Below, one piece after another: positions 54,568-63,952 of a stretch of DNA of 64,000 nt. The stretch's first letter is position 1; the number at the start of each line of letters is the position of its first letter. The notes beneath the pieces are model-generated. The model made no database searches, had not been told where the DNA came from, and worked only from the letters and a program-made list of their open reading frames with translations. Location: positions 1 through 64,000 of the forward strand of contig RGDM01000015.1 of NCBI GenBank assembly GCA_009918675.1. Reading direction: 5' to 3'. The DNA comes from a bacterium (GTDB lineage: Bacteria > Bdellovibrionota_B > Oligoflexia > Silvanigrellales > Silvanigrellaceae). Both the position numbers and the translations under genes were made by a program.

Positions 54568-55950
54568 GTGAAAAGAAAGAAGAGCACTCCATTTCCAATT
54601 TTTTTCAAGCGCGCAACTTTAACAACGGCTTGCGCCTTCTCGCTTTTTGTTTATTCAAGCCGACCACTCACAGCTTCAGCAGACCTTTTTCACTACAACA
54701 ATCTTCTCATCGGCCAGCGCGCTTCTGGCTTAGGCGGCGCGTACACAGCAATCTCCGAAGACACCTCTGGGCTGTTTTACAACCCAGGCGGCATGGCAAT
54801 GCAGAATGCAACCGAACTCAATGGTTCGATCAACACTTTCTACTTAAAAAAAAATCGCTATGAGAAAGTCTTTGGTGACAAAGCTTTTGAAGAATCCGCT
54901 CGTGGCAGCGTGTCTTCATTTTTCGGCCTCTCTCAAAAAGTTAACTTACCTATTTTTGGTCAAATCAGTGTCGGGCTCGCATTTATAAATCCAGACGCCG
55001 CATTGAGTGACGAAAATGCATTGATTGAGAACGAGCCCGATCCCAATGTCATTCGCTATCACCGCACAACCAATATCCGTTCGGGAGCTTCACAAGTTAT
55101 TCTTGGTGCAGCAAAAAAAATCTCAGCTGAATCTGGATTTGGCTGCGCAGCGGCCTATTTGGACGTTGATGAACTTGAACAAATCTATCAGGACGTTGTG
55201 CAAGGCCCATTCACATTCGAAGAGCTGCCCGACACAAGCGTCTACTCAACCCTTGGGCAAAACGTGCGAACCCATCTGGTGATGCGTGGTGGCTCTGCAC
55301 GCTGCGGAATCCGCATTGGTCTGAAAAATGGCCTAAGACTCGGCCTCTCGTACCAACACTCACAGATGGTTTATCAGCGCCTCGATTACGACCAAGAGAT
55401 TAACAAAGTCTTCACTGATGCGAACAACACGGTGATACAGGTTCCAAGCTCAAGCAAAACAAACTTGAAGGGCACTCTTCTGCGCTCGGTGATGCGCTCG
55501 ACCCAAGATAATTTTGTTTCTGAATGGCCTGATGAACTCAGACTGGGCTTCGCGTATCAACCCAAACCTTTTCTCACTCTCACGGCCGACATTGTTAGGC
55601 ATGGGCCTGGAGATGGGTCGCTGCCAAGCGTCAAGCGCAGAGAAATTCTTAATTTTGCTGCAGGCTCGGAAATTATTCTGGGGAATATAATTTTCATTAG
55701 AACTGGATATTTTACCAACACCGATGCAACAGCAAGCCGGGACTTGTCGTCCGATAACCAGCGCAAAGAGTATATCGACTATAAGGGAGTTTCGTTGTCG
55801 ACCGGTTTGCGTCTGCGCAATGGTGACTATGGGCTCCACTACACCGAGCAACGGGGATTTGGTTTAGCAGAAAAAGTTCCCGGAAAATCCAATCCAACCA
55901 CTGGGCGATTGCAGGTTATCTCGATCTCAGCAAGCCAATCGTTCCAGTAA
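54568..55950 (+). CDS. OmpP1/FadL-type outer-membrane beta-barrel transporter
   Basis: A 460-residue protein starting at GTG with a signal peptide (KRKK lead, ends ASA). The FadL family signature is visible near the N-terminus: GQRASGLGGAYTAISEDTSGLFYNPGGM, here split as GLGGAYTAISED and FYNPGGM. The rest has alternating strands consistent with a 14-strand barrel. It should import hydrophobic compounds across the outer membrane, but the substrate is not given by sequence. It is separated from the recombinase by 135 bases, with the hairpin just before its start. Confidence 0.88.
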   Translation: MKRKKSTPFPIFFKRATLTTACAFSLFVYSSRPLTASADLFHYNNLLIGQRASGLGGAYTAISEDTSGLFYNPGGMAMQNATELNGSINTFYLKKNRYEKVFGDKAFEESARGSVSSFFGLSQKVNLPIFGQISVGLAFINPDAALSDENALIENEPDPNVIRYHRTTNIRSGASQVILGAAKKISAESGFGCAAAYLDVDELEQIYQDVVQGPFTFEELPDTSVYSTLGQNVRTHLVMRGGSARCGIRIGLKNGLRLGLSYQHSQMVYQRLDYDQEINKVFTDANNTVIQVPSSSKTNLKGTLLRSVMRSTQDNFVSEWPDELRLGFAYQPKPFLTLTADIVRHGPGDGSLPSVKRREILNFAAGSEIILGNIIFIRTGYFTNTDATASRDLSSDNQRKEYIDYKGVSLSTGLRLRNGDYGLHYTEQRGFGLAEKVPGKSNPTTGRLQVISISASQSFQ

Positions 55951-56049
55951 CAATCGCAATTCAATGACACCTCACGTTGCACGGCCTGCCAACATAATGC
56001 CAAATTTATAAGACACTCAGCCCGTGACTTTTCAAACCGGAGTAATGCT

Positions 56050-56637
56050 TTGAAGACACGTCTTCTTCCTATCCTGCTGCTGGTAGCTTCCATCGCGCCC
56101 TGCGCAGCGTTGGCCGGCGATCTAAAAGTCCTTGGAAGCAATGAGTCTCTCAAGCAAGCAGCCGAGGCCGTCTCGGGAAGGGCATTCGCCGAATTCTACA
56201 CCCGCGAATCGAATTATAATGAGATCTATGAAGAAGTCATGGATTGGTATGGTACGACTCGCAATGGCTGCGTTGCATTTGCTTCAACTGCATTGCGGCG
56301 CATGGGATTCAATGTTCCTCAAAATGGAATTTACATAGGCGAACGTGTTTCGCTACTGACACGCCCTTTTGCTGCGTATCTACAAGAGCGCTTGGGATGG
56401 TTGCGGATCAACGACTCGCGTGCATTACAACCTGGCGATTTGGTTTTCACAGTAGACGAGCCGAGTGCTCCGGGGTATCCTGCTCACGTATTCATGCACT
56501 CAGGCTATGCGGATTCGTCTCGAAAGATATCGCTCGCGGTCGACAATCAAGGCTTCATCCATGATCGAGCTTTGGCGGGTGATACCAGAAAAGACTATTC
56601 CGCATTTGACTTCGCCCTGCGCTCTCCTGCGGAATAA
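56050..56637 (+). CDS. Secreted NlpC/P60-like cysteine peptidase
   Basis: A 195-residue protein with a signal peptide (ends ALAG). The start is a TTG at 56050 with CCGGAG upstream; an ATG five bases earlier is out of frame. The core shows a catalytic cysteine in NGCVAFA (Cys74) and a histidine in YPAHVFMH (His146), plus the LQPGDLVF segment that precedes the histidine in NlpC/CHAP enzymes. It may cleave peptidoglycan peptides, a role known for the family. It is not coupled to the neighbouring genes. Confidence 0.82.
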   Translation: MKTRLLPILLLVASIAPCAALAGDLKVLGSNESLKQAAEAVSGRAFAEFYTRESNYNEIYEEVMDWYGTTRNGCVAFASTALRRMGFNVPQNGIYIGERVSLLTRPFAAYLQERLGWLRINDSRALQPGDLVFTVDEPSAPGYPAHVFMHSGYADSSRKISLAVDNQGFIHDRALAGDTRKDYSAFDFALRSPAE

Positions 56638-56672
56638 TTCCATGACGAGCGCGGTCTCACGGAGAACGCTTC

Positions 56673-57530
56673 ATGCTCGAAAGTCAGCACTCTGAGCTCA
56701 GCACAATCGGTGACGATGAAGGTTACCACATCGACGTCAACGAAGTTGCACAAATGCTTGGTGTCACTCGCACCCGTGTGTCGCAACTCACCTCCACTGG
56801 GCAACTCTCTTTCGAACGCCGGCGAGTTGGAGTCCGCAACCGCCTCTTTTACAAACGCAGTGAAGTCTTGGCCTACCAGCGTGGCTACTATGGCAGACAC
56901 ATTCCAACTCACATCAATGTTGGTGGAGCCCGCGATTCACAGCACTTGTCTTTGCAAGACAACTCAAACCCACAAAGCGTGCAGCAACACTCTTTAGACT
57001 CACGTCGGGGCGCCGTCGCAATTGAAGCAAACGGACGCTCGACCTGGCTTGTACCTGAGGCCATTCTGCAAGAAACCTCGCGCCTCGCCCAGCAAGAGAA
57101 CCACAACTCGTTGGTGCTGAGCAAAGTTTTAGAAACAGTCAGTAAAATTGCGGGCGAACTGGCAAAAAAATCGAGACCAACTCTTCCTCCTGCGACAGCA
57201 CAGCTGGCAGCTACTGCCGAAATTGAACGGATTGATAATTTGCACCAGATGCTTCAACACATCGCTCGTCGCCTGGACCTGCAATCGCACGAGATCAACC
57301 GTCTCAACGAGACTCTCGCGACGCTGCGCAAAGACATTTTTCAGGTGCAAACTCAACAGCAAAAAACCTCGGCCGAACTGCGCACGGTTGTTTGCCGATC
57401 CACACCCACGGCCGAAATATCAAACAACCAAATTCAACACAGCGAACCCCATCAGCGCAGACTTTCTCCAGTGGCCTCGCGCAGCCGCTTGGGGCGAACT
57501 GCGCCGTTGAAAAGAATTTCACGCCGATAA
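56673..57530 (+). CDS. HTH DNA-binding protein with coiled-coil tail
   Basis: A 285-residue protein. The N-terminus (about 18-75) is an excisionase/MerR-like helix-turn-helix: DVNEVAQMLGVTRTRVSQL, followed by RRRVGVRNRLFYKRSEVLAY. The middle is a low-complexity linker, and about residues 150-260 form a heptad-like coiled coil (LVLSKVLETVSKIAGEL, LHQMLQHIARRLDLQSHEINRLNETLATL). The C-terminus is basic. It could be a DNA-binding regulator or a nucleoid or segregation protein. It is followed by one base and the ATG of the next lipoprotein gene. Confidence 0.78.
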   Translation: MLESQHSELSTIGDDEGYHIDVNEVAQMLGVTRTRVSQLTSTGQLSFERRRVGVRNRLFYKRSEVLAYQRGYYGRHIPTHINVGGARDSQHLSLQDNSNPQSVQQHSLDSRRGAVAIEANGRSTWLVPEAILQETSRLAQQENHNSLVLSKVLETVSKIAGELAKKSRPTLPPATAQLAATAEIERIDNLHQMLQHIARRLDLQSHEINRLNETLATLRKDIFQVQTQQQKTSAELRTVVCRSTPTAEISNNQIQHSEPHQRRLSPVASRSRLGRTAPLKRISRR

Positions 57531-57531
57531 A

Positions 57532-58635
57532 ATGAGCCAGACTCAGCGAGGATGCACGGTCTTGAGTTTGAAATTGTTATTCCATAGCTGGGCGGCCTGT
57601 TCACTCATTCTCATTTCAGCATGCAAACCCACACAAAACGCAAAAACGATGTCTGCGGAAGATGCTGAAGCTCAAGCCTTAAAAGAGCTCACTGAGAATC
57701 TTGATGCAGGAATCTCGCAGTTGAGTGAAGAAAGTCATGAAATTTTTCAAAACCCAATCGACCCAAACGAAAATCTTGCGCTGGTGTCTCCAGGCCATTC
57801 AGCACCGCGCGAAAATCCAGCCATAGCATTAATGAAAAGAGTCGCGGCGCGCTGGAACGAGGCAAAAAAGAATCCCTGTAAGTTGTGGGCACCTTTGCTG
57901 CGCTCAAGCAATTCTGAATTTATGCATCCGTATTTCTTCGTAGGTGCTAGCGCGGAAGCTGGAGTTGGCGTGCACGGGGTCGTTGGCCGCGATTTGGTTT
58001 GGGATTACTACAACCTGCAATTTGCAACCTTCACTTACAAAGCAGTGGAAGCCGTGTTTGGCTCTGGAGCAGCAGGCGCTGGCGTGAATGGATATCTTGG
58101 TGTGGGATTTGGATTAAGGAACGACGTTAATCATGCGTGGTCTGGTCGTTTTAATTCAGCTGGACTCAACTTTTCTCTGCCCGTTCTGAGCGACTACCTT
58201 TCAGGCCATGTCAGCTATTTCACTGCTGCAGACAACAACTCAAGCTCTGATTTTCGTTTTCGCGGTGGCACAGTTGGAGTCAGCGCAGCACTCAGTGCGC
58301 CAACCCCACTTCCAGGTGCACTTCAAGTGGCCAGCGGTGAGTGGACTATAGATACCAAAACCAACCGTACATTCTCTGAAAAGCTTGCACGCTGGAAGAT
58401 TCCACACGCCACGAAAGGCCAAGAGACATGCGGTGGCAATTGTGTGCGTCTCGATAACTCCGGAAAAGGCAAGGGATACACAGGTCGGGCAGTGTCGCTG
58501 GCTCAATCAATTCCGGTCATTCTCAGTGGAAACGTTCTTCAGTATTATCCTGGTCTTGATCAGATCATGCTCTTGGGACTCGCGGTTGGCGCTTATCGAG
58601 ACTCGCTGAATTCTGCTTACGCGTGTCGACGATAA
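57532..58635 (+). CDS. Secreted lipoprotein of unknown function
   Basis: A 367-residue protein with a hydrophobic signal peptide and lipobox LISAC (about residues 27-31). After a charged linker, the mature part is Gly/Ala-rich with GASAEAGVGVHGVVG and FGSGAAGAGVNGYLGVGFG, and has several aromatic strand-like segments; it could be a barrel-like or amyloid-like domain. Cysteine pairs appear near the end (TCGGNC). I do not recognise the family. The 3' end overlaps the convergent CLC gene by 19 bases (58617-58635), which is unusual but consistent with both stops. Confidence 0.75.
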   Translation: MSQTQRGCTVLSLKLLFHSWAACSLILISACKPTQNAKTMSAEDAEAQALKELTENLDAGISQLSEESHEIFQNPIDPNENLALVSPGHSAPRENPAIALMKRVAARWNEAKKNPCKLWAPLLRSSNSEFMHPYFFVGASAEAGVGVHGVVGRDLVWDYYNLQFATFTYKAVEAVFGSGAAGAGVNGYLGVGFGLRNDVNHAWSGRFNSAGLNFSLPVLSDYLSGHVSYFTAADNNSSSDFRFRGGTVGVSAALSAPTPLPGALQVASGEWTIDTKTNRTFSEKLARWKIPHATKGQETCGGNCVRLDNSGKGKGYTGRAVSLAQSIPVILSGNVLQYYPGLDQIMLLGLAVGAYRDSLNSAYACRR

Positions 58636-59822
58636 AGTAACAGCAGGGGAAAAAGGCAAACGATGGCTCCAGCGAGGCCTGGGTTAAAGCCAAAGAGCTC
58701 TAATGCAAGCACCGCTCCGCTGATAGGAACCCGCAGGACAATTGAAAACACAAGGGCAAACCCAACAGCCGCGGCTGCCGCAACTGGAACAAGAAAAAAC
58801 TGCGCCAACCCGTGAGCAAGTGTCACACCCATTGCAAAAAGAGGGGTCACCTCTCCACCCTTAAATCCGACAGCCAGCGAGAAAGACGTAAAAAGCGATT
58901 TCAATGCCCAATCAAATCCATTGAATGGCATTGAGGAACTCGCATTTTCCATGAAAGATTCATTGATTAAATTAACACCAAGACCTTTGTATCTTGCGAA
59001 AGCGGAGAAACTAAATAACACTGCAAGCGCACCGCCACCCAGTAGAGCTCGACGCCAGAGTGAAGAATTGAAGAGCTCAGCTTGTGCAGAAAATCTATTG
59101 AGCAAGTAAACATGAAACCGAGCGAGAACCGCAGCGAATAAACTTAAAACAACGAGGAACAAAATCCAACGCAAAGACCATGCAACCGCTGCAGCGGAGA
59201 GCGTATCATGCTGAACAAAAAACACTTTCACAGCGCACTGATGGGCAACAACAGCACAAAACAAACACGCAACGAACGGCCTCAAATTGCGCGAACTTTC
59301 GGGAAGAATTGCAAGCCATTCAAATGCAAAAACAGAGGCAGTCACAGGTGTGCCAAACACCGCTGAGAAACCAGCCGCAACTCCGAGGCGAGCAACAAGC
59401 CCGGCATCCTCTGAGCGAATTTTTTGCGGAAGAACTGCATTAATAATTCGCGCACTCGAGCGTCCGAGTTGAACAGCTACGCCCTCACGCCCCACCGATG
59501 CACCAACGAAATGAGACATCCAAGACAAGGGCAAGAGAAGGAGCCCCTGCAATGTGGAGCCATCTTTCCATAGTTCCGAACGCCAGTTTCTTTCCAAACG
59601 CTCGTTCCATTGTGGCAGGTTCTTTTCAACCAATAAAGTCACAAAAAGAGCAAGCGGAAGAAGATAAATGAGAAAAGTATATTGAACGTTCAAATGAATG
59701 ATGAACTTCAAGCCAAAACTAAAAAATGCCGCTAAGCTCGCAACAAAGAACGCTACGAGTGACAAATGAATTAAACTCAAAAAAATTCTCGAACTGTTTT
59801 TCACCCGTTCACTCGCAGACAC
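58617..59822 (-). CDS. CLC-family anion transporter of the fluoride/proton antiporter (CLC-F) type
   Basis: An inner-membrane antiporter of 401 residues from GTG 59822, just after the upstream stop (AAAGAG upstream). An in-frame TTG at 59897 would overlap that gene by 68 bases. It has about ten helices. The gating glutamate region reads GASVGREGVAVQLG; canonical chloride CLCs have GREGP here, while Val or Thr is seen in CLC-F. The later GFKGGEVTPLF is also a CLC-F-like motif, and the usual GSGIP serine is missing. This suggests fluoride export, but I cannot test selectivity. It may share an operon with the upstream O-antigen ligase-like gene. Confidence 0.83.
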   Translation of the reverse strand: MSASERVKNSSRIFLSLIHLSLVAFFVASLAAFFSFGLKFIIHLNVQYTFLIYLLPLALFVTLLVEKNLPQWNERLERNWRSELWKDGSTLQGLLLLPLSWMSHFVGASVGREGVAVQLGRSSARIINAVLPQKIRSEDAGLVARLGVAAGFSAVFGTPVTASVFAFEWLAILPESSRNLRPFVACLFCAVVAHQCAVKVFFVQHDTLSAAAVAWSLRWILFLVVLSLFAAVLARFHVYLLNRFSAQAELFNSSLWRRALLGGGALAVLFSFSAFARYKGLGVNLINESFMENASSSMPFNGFDWALKSLFTSFSLAVGFKGGEVTPLFAMGVTLAHGLAQFFLVPVAAAAAVGFALVFSIVLRVPISGAVLALELFGFNPGLAGAIVCLFPLLLLYRRHA

Positions 59823-59829
59823 AGCTCTT

Positions 59830-61281
59830 TCAATTTGAAATGGACGTGTGGTTGGTATCAGCTTTGGGCCTGAGCGGAGGAACCACAAGCGTTCCAATTA
59901 AGCCTAGGTAACATGCCGAAACGGCGGAATCATAAAAGGTGTTTTGTGTCAGTCCGTGCAGAAGATTCGCGAGCACTGCAAAGCCAATCGCGTGCAGAAC
60001 AACCTTCCTCGCAGGAGAATTGCCTGCGAGCACCTTCAGATTCACCCACATAAGAACAAGAACGACCATGTAGGCGAACAAACCAAACAATCCAGAAACG
60101 CCGAGCACCTCGAGAAAAATATTGTGTGCATTGAATTTATCAACCAGCGCTGCGAATCCTTCACGGACGTAGAAGTGTGTGCGCAAACCATGTTCAATCG
60201 CAAAAAAACCCTGCCCAAACATCGGACTTTCGCGCCACATTGCCAGGTAGACCTGCCAAAACAAAGGGCGGTCTCCCAAGGGTCCCTGCCCCATGGTTCC
60301 GCCACCAATCCCACGCGGTCCCAACGAGGGTGCGAAGTGAAGAAAAGCCACAATCAAAACTGCAGCCACTGCGCAAAAAGACCCAGCCAAAATCAGTCGT
60401 GCAGCCACTGCGTTGGCCGCAAACCACTTTTTAAAAAAACGATTCGTCATCAAAAACCAAATACTTTTTGCGCCGAGAAGAGTCCATCCAAGTGCGGCAA
60501 CCAATGCCGCTGTTCGACCACCACTCATATAGATATTCAGCGAATGAATGACAGCAATGATAGCCCAGGCCCAGATATTCAAGTTCAAAACTTTGCTTTT
60601 CTCTTTAAAGCCAATCCAAAGCGCATGAAGAGCGAGTGAACACCAAACCAAAGAGGCTGCAGCCATAGACAAAGGATGGCCATAGAAACCAAAAATTCGA
60701 TACATGCCATTGGGCATTCGGTGCTCATCTTCTAGCATGTGTGTTTTGAGCAGCGCACTGAAACCAGTTGCATGCTGAACAAGATTATAAACGAAAAAAA
60801 ATACCGAAGAGATTAATAATCCAAGCGCAAACGAGCCAAAACGCTGTGGGTCATCGTTCCAAGTTTGCAGACCTGCAGGTGTCACAGACTGCGCTTGAGC
60901 TTGTGAAGATTCCTGATTTCCGCGTCGCCAAATGGCATGCACAGCCCAACCTATGGCCAACCCGATAAACGACGAACTTGCTGGGCTTTTCAGCCACGTC
61001 GACAATTGAATATCGCAGCTTTTAATTTTGGGCGGATCAATCACGCAAAAGCGCAGCGGATCTATTTGTAACGCAAGAATGGATTGGGCGATGACAGGAA
61101 TTAAGTAAACAAGCGCAAGTAGAGCCGAAGCACTGAGCACTGCGCGACGCGCCGAACGGGCGACTCCTTGACCCGCCACAAACATCCAAATCACCAAACA
61201 AAAATAAAGACCGGTGGACTGAATTGCCACGCCGGCCATAAGGAAAAAAGGCAGAAGAAAAAAAGGACCAAAAGAATTCAT
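59830..61281 (-). CDS. O-antigen ligase / Wzy-family membrane protein (second copy)
   Basis: An inner-membrane protein of about 483 residues from ATG 61281 (AAGGAG 12 bases upstream); ATG 61314 and GTG 61344 are further in-frame options. It has 10-12 helices. The Wzy_C-like region holds SGGRTAALVAALG, followed by a long loop with GQGFFAIEHG and HNIFLEVLGVSGLFGL, typical of ligases and polymerases. It lies away from the EPS locus, next to the CLC gene, and may handle a different polymer (LPS or a second polysaccharide). Confidence 0.85.
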   Translation of the reverse strand: MNSFGPFFLLPFFLMAGVAIQSTGLYFCLVIWMFVAGQGVARSARRAVLSASALLALVYLIPVIAQSILALQIDPLRFCVIDPPKIKSCDIQLSTWLKSPASSSFIGLAIGWAVHAIWRRGNQESSQAQAQSVTPAGLQTWNDDPQRFGSFALGLLISSVFFFVYNLVQHATGFSALLKTHMLEDEHRMPNGMYRIFGFYGHPLSMAAASLVWCSLALHALWIGFKEKSKVLNLNIWAWAIIAVIHSLNIYMSGGRTAALVAALGWTLLGAKSIWFLMTNRFFKKWFAANAVAARLILAGSFCAVAAVLIVAFLHFAPSLGPRGIGGGTMGQGPLGDRPLFWQVYLAMWRESPMFGQGFFAIEHGLRTHFYVREGFAALVDKFNAHNIFLEVLGVSGLFGLFAYMVVLVLMWVNLKVLAGNSPARKVVLHAIGFAVLANLLHGLTQNTFYDSAVSACYLGLIGTLVVPPLRPKADTNHTSISN

Positions 61282-61370
61282 GGGGCGCTTCAGCTCCTTG
61301 CGTGACCACAGCATGACACTCGGAAAAACAATTGAGCAGAGCACATCGTGTTCTCAGCCCATTTCAAGCT

Positions 61371-61832
61371 TTAGCAACGGGTTGCTAAATACTGTGGAGT
61401 TCCCAACTGGCGAATGAGTTCAAGACTTTGATCATACGATTGCAAGCGTTCGTCTTCAGAAAGAGCCAGGCGCTCGAGCAAAACGCGAGTCGAAACATCG
61501 ACCCGAGCAATTTCGTAGAGCCGTTGGCAGAGTTGAACGCTTTCAACAGCCAAGCCACGTTCGCTTGAGAGAATATCCTCAACCGTTTGTCCAACCCGCA
61601 ACCGGCCCACATTTTGCAGATCAACGTGAACGTCCATCACAAGGAGTCGGCAAACAAGCGCATCCTGAAATTCAGACAGGGTTGCAGCTTGGGTGGTGAG
61701 TTGTTCGTAGAGCTTAGAATATCCCCACACACGAGTTTTTGCCCTATGAACGCGCAACTGCTGCAGGGCTGTTGTCAGCACCTGCAGCAGTTGGTTCATT
61801 CCTTCAACAAGCTCTGAAGAAACAAGAGTCAT
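61371..61832 (-). CDS. Bacterioferritin-fold protein lacking ferroxidase and haem ligands
   Basis: A 153-residue four-helix protein. It aligns over its length with bacterioferritin: NQLLQ near the start, VWGYSKL, VDLQNVGRLRVGQTVEDIL and LELIRQLGTPQYL match the subunit core. The metal ligands of E. coli Bfr are changed: E18 to Leu19, E51 to Leu52, H54 to Phe55, E94 to Ala95, and H130 also lost (E127 is ambiguous). The haem Met52 is Ser53. It therefore cannot form the usual di-iron site or bind haem the same way. It lies two bases after fusA and is likely co-transcribed. A structural or regulatory role is inferred. Confidence 0.8.
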   Translation of the reverse strand: MTLVSSELVEGMNQLLQVLTTALQQLRVHRAKTRVWGYSKLYEQLTTQAATLSEFQDALVCRLLVMDVHVDLQNVGRLRVGQTVEDILSSERGLAVESVQLCQRLYEIARVDVSTRVLLERLALSEDERLQSYDQSLELIRQLGTPQYLATRC

Positions 61833-61834
61833 GT

Positions 61835-63952
61835 TTACTTGTTCTCAGCTGCGCGCTTCGCTTTGTACTTTTCAACCATTTCTTCTTGAACGTTCTTTGG
61901 AACGGGCGCGTATTTGTGGAATTCCATCGAGAATTCGCCTTTGCCCTGAGTTCCCGAACGAAGGTCGGTTGAAAAGCCGAACATTTCGCTCAAAGGCACT
62001 TCAGCTTCAATCTGAGCATAACCACCGTTGCTTGAAGAGCCGGTCAACATACCGCGGCGCTGGCTGATGAGGCCCATCATTGTTCCTTGGAACTCTTCAG
62101 GTCCTTCAATTCCAACCTTCATAATAGGCTCAAGAATAGTAGGCTTCGCATTCATGTATGATTCACGGAACGCGGTCATCGCACAGATCTTGAACGCCAT
62201 TTCCGAAGAGTCGACAGGGTGGTGGAGACCATCGTTGACAACAATCTTCACGCCAGTCACCTGAGCACCCACCAACTGGCCTGTGCGCATTTGCTCGACA
62301 AAGCCCTTATCGCAGGCAGGGATATATTGACGTGGAATTGAACCACCAACGGTTTCGTCGGCAAACTCGTATGGCTTAATAACACCAGCTTCATCAGGTG
62401 CAATTGGCTCCATGAAGCCAATGATACGCGCGAACTGACCAGAACCACCCGACTGTTTTTTGTGGGTGTAGTTGATTTCAGAACGGCCGCCGATGGTTTC
62501 ACGGAAGTTAACCTGTGGCTTACCAACAATACATTCACAGTTGAACTCACGCTTCATACGCTCGACGTAAATTTCGAGGTGGAGCTCGCCCATTCCTGAA
62601 ATAATCGTTTCACCCGATTCCTCATCGCGGTGAACGCGGAAGGTTGGGTCTTCTTTTGTAAAGCGGTTGAGCGCCTTGGAGAAGTTGGTCTGAGCCGATT
62701 TATCCTTAGGTGCAACAGCAAGGGAGATCACTGCGTTCGGAACGAAGATCGATGCCATTGTGAAGCGAACGTTGCCGTCTGTGAAGCTTTCGCCCGAGGC
62801 ACATTCCACACCAAACATCGCAACGATGTCACCTGCAACCGCTTCTTCAACATCAATCATTTCGTTCGCGTTCATACGAACAAGACGAGGAACCTTGACT
62901 TTTTTGTCGTTGTTCACATTCAGAATTGTGTCGCCCTTGCGAATAGTACCGGAATAGACGCGCATGTAAGTCAGCTGACCGAAACGGCCGTCTTCCAACT
63001 TGAACGCGAGCATTGTCAGAGGACCTTTAGGGTCATTCTTAATAACGAACTTTTCTTCGTTCTTATCTTGGTCAAATGCGCTGTTTTCGACTTCAGTTGG
63101 GTTTGGCAAGTAATAGCCAACCGCATCGAGAAGGTTTTGAACACCCTTGTTCTTAAATGCGGAACCGCACATCACAGGAGTGAAGTTCAAAGACAGAGTT
63201 GCCTTACGCAGGACTCTCCGAATTTCATCTTCACTGACTGCCTCTTCAGCGAGGTATTTTTCAGCAAGGTTGTCATCAAAGTCAGCGAGCGCGCCAAGAA
63301 GATCGTTGCGCTTGGTGTGCGCAAGGTCTACCATTTCAGCTGGAATCTCTTCCACGCGAATGTTCTCACCGTTTGAGCCATCAAAGTAGTTGGCCTTCAT
63401 GGTGATGAGGTCAACGATTCCCTTGAACTGGTCTTCGGCACCAATTGGAATGTTTACCATCCATGCATTGTGGTTCAGCTTGTCGCGCAGCTGTTCGCAC
63501 ACGCGGTAAGGGTTCGCACCTGCACGGTCCATCTTGTTGATGAACGCGATACGAGGAACGTTGTAACGACGCATCTGGCGGTCAACCGTGATGGACTGTG
63601 ATTGCACACCAGCAACCGAGCACAGAACCAAAACTGCGCCGTCAAGAACGCGCAAAGCACGCTCCACTTCAACGGTGAAGTCCACGTGTCCGGGAGTGTC
63701 GATAAGGTTGATTTCGTATTGATTCCATTGGCAGAAGGTTGCAGCCGACTGAATCGTAATGCCCTTCTCGCGCTCAAGTTCCATGAAGTCCATGGTGGCA
63801 CCAACGCCGGACTTACCCTTCACTTCCTCAATCTTGTGAATCTTGCCCGTGTAGAACAGGATGCGCTCGGAAAGAGTCGTCTTTCCGGAGTCAATGTGAG
63901 CCGAGATACCAATATTGCGAACAATGGAGAGGTCTTTGCCTGTGGTCGCCAT
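61835..63952 (-). CDS. fusA: Elongation factor G
   Basis: Ribosomal translocase GTPase, 705 residues from the ATG at 63952, which starts MATTGKDLS; an ATG at 63970 adds six residues without a better site. The G-domain motifs are clear: AHIDSGKTT (G1), DTPGHVDF (G3) and NKMD (G4), followed by EF-G domains II-V. The length is normal. It is the upstream gene of a pair with the bacterioferritin-like gene (two bases between). Ribosomal genes expected in a str operon are outside the window, so upstream neighbours cannot be judged. Confidence 0.97.
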   Translation of the reverse strand: MATTGKDLSIVRNIGISAHIDSGKTTLSERILFYTGKIHKIEEVKGKSGVGATMDFMELEREKGITIQSAATFCQWNQYEINLIDTPGHVDFTVEVERALRVLDGAVLVLCSVAGVQSQSITVDRQMRRYNVPRIAFINKMDRAGANPYRVCEQLRDKLNHNAWMVNIPIGAEDQFKGIVDLITMKANYFDGSNGENIRVEEIPAEMVDLAHTKRNDLLGALADFDDNLAEKYLAEEAVSEDEIRRVLRKATLSLNFTPVMCGSAFKNKGVQNLLDAVGYYLPNPTEVENSAFDQDKNEEKFVIKNDPKGPLTMLAFKLEDGRFGQLTYMRVYSGTIRKGDTILNVNNDKKVKVPRLVRMNANEMIDVEEAVAGDIVAMFGVECASGESFTDGNVRFTMASIFVPNAVISLAVAPKDKSAQTNFSKALNRFTKEDPTFRVHRDEESGETIISGMGELHLEIYVERMKREFNCECIVGKPQVNFRETIGGRSEINYTHKKQSGGSGQFARIIGFMEPIAPDEAGVIKPYEFADETVGGSIPRQYIPACDKGFVEQMRTGQLVGAQVTGVKIVVNDGLHHPVDSSEMAFKICAMTAFRESYMNAKPTILEPIMKVGIEGPEEFQGTMMGLISQRRGMLTGSSSNGGYAQIEAEVPLSEMFGFSTDLRSGTQGKGEFSMEFHKYAPVPKNVQEEMVEKYKAKRAAENK

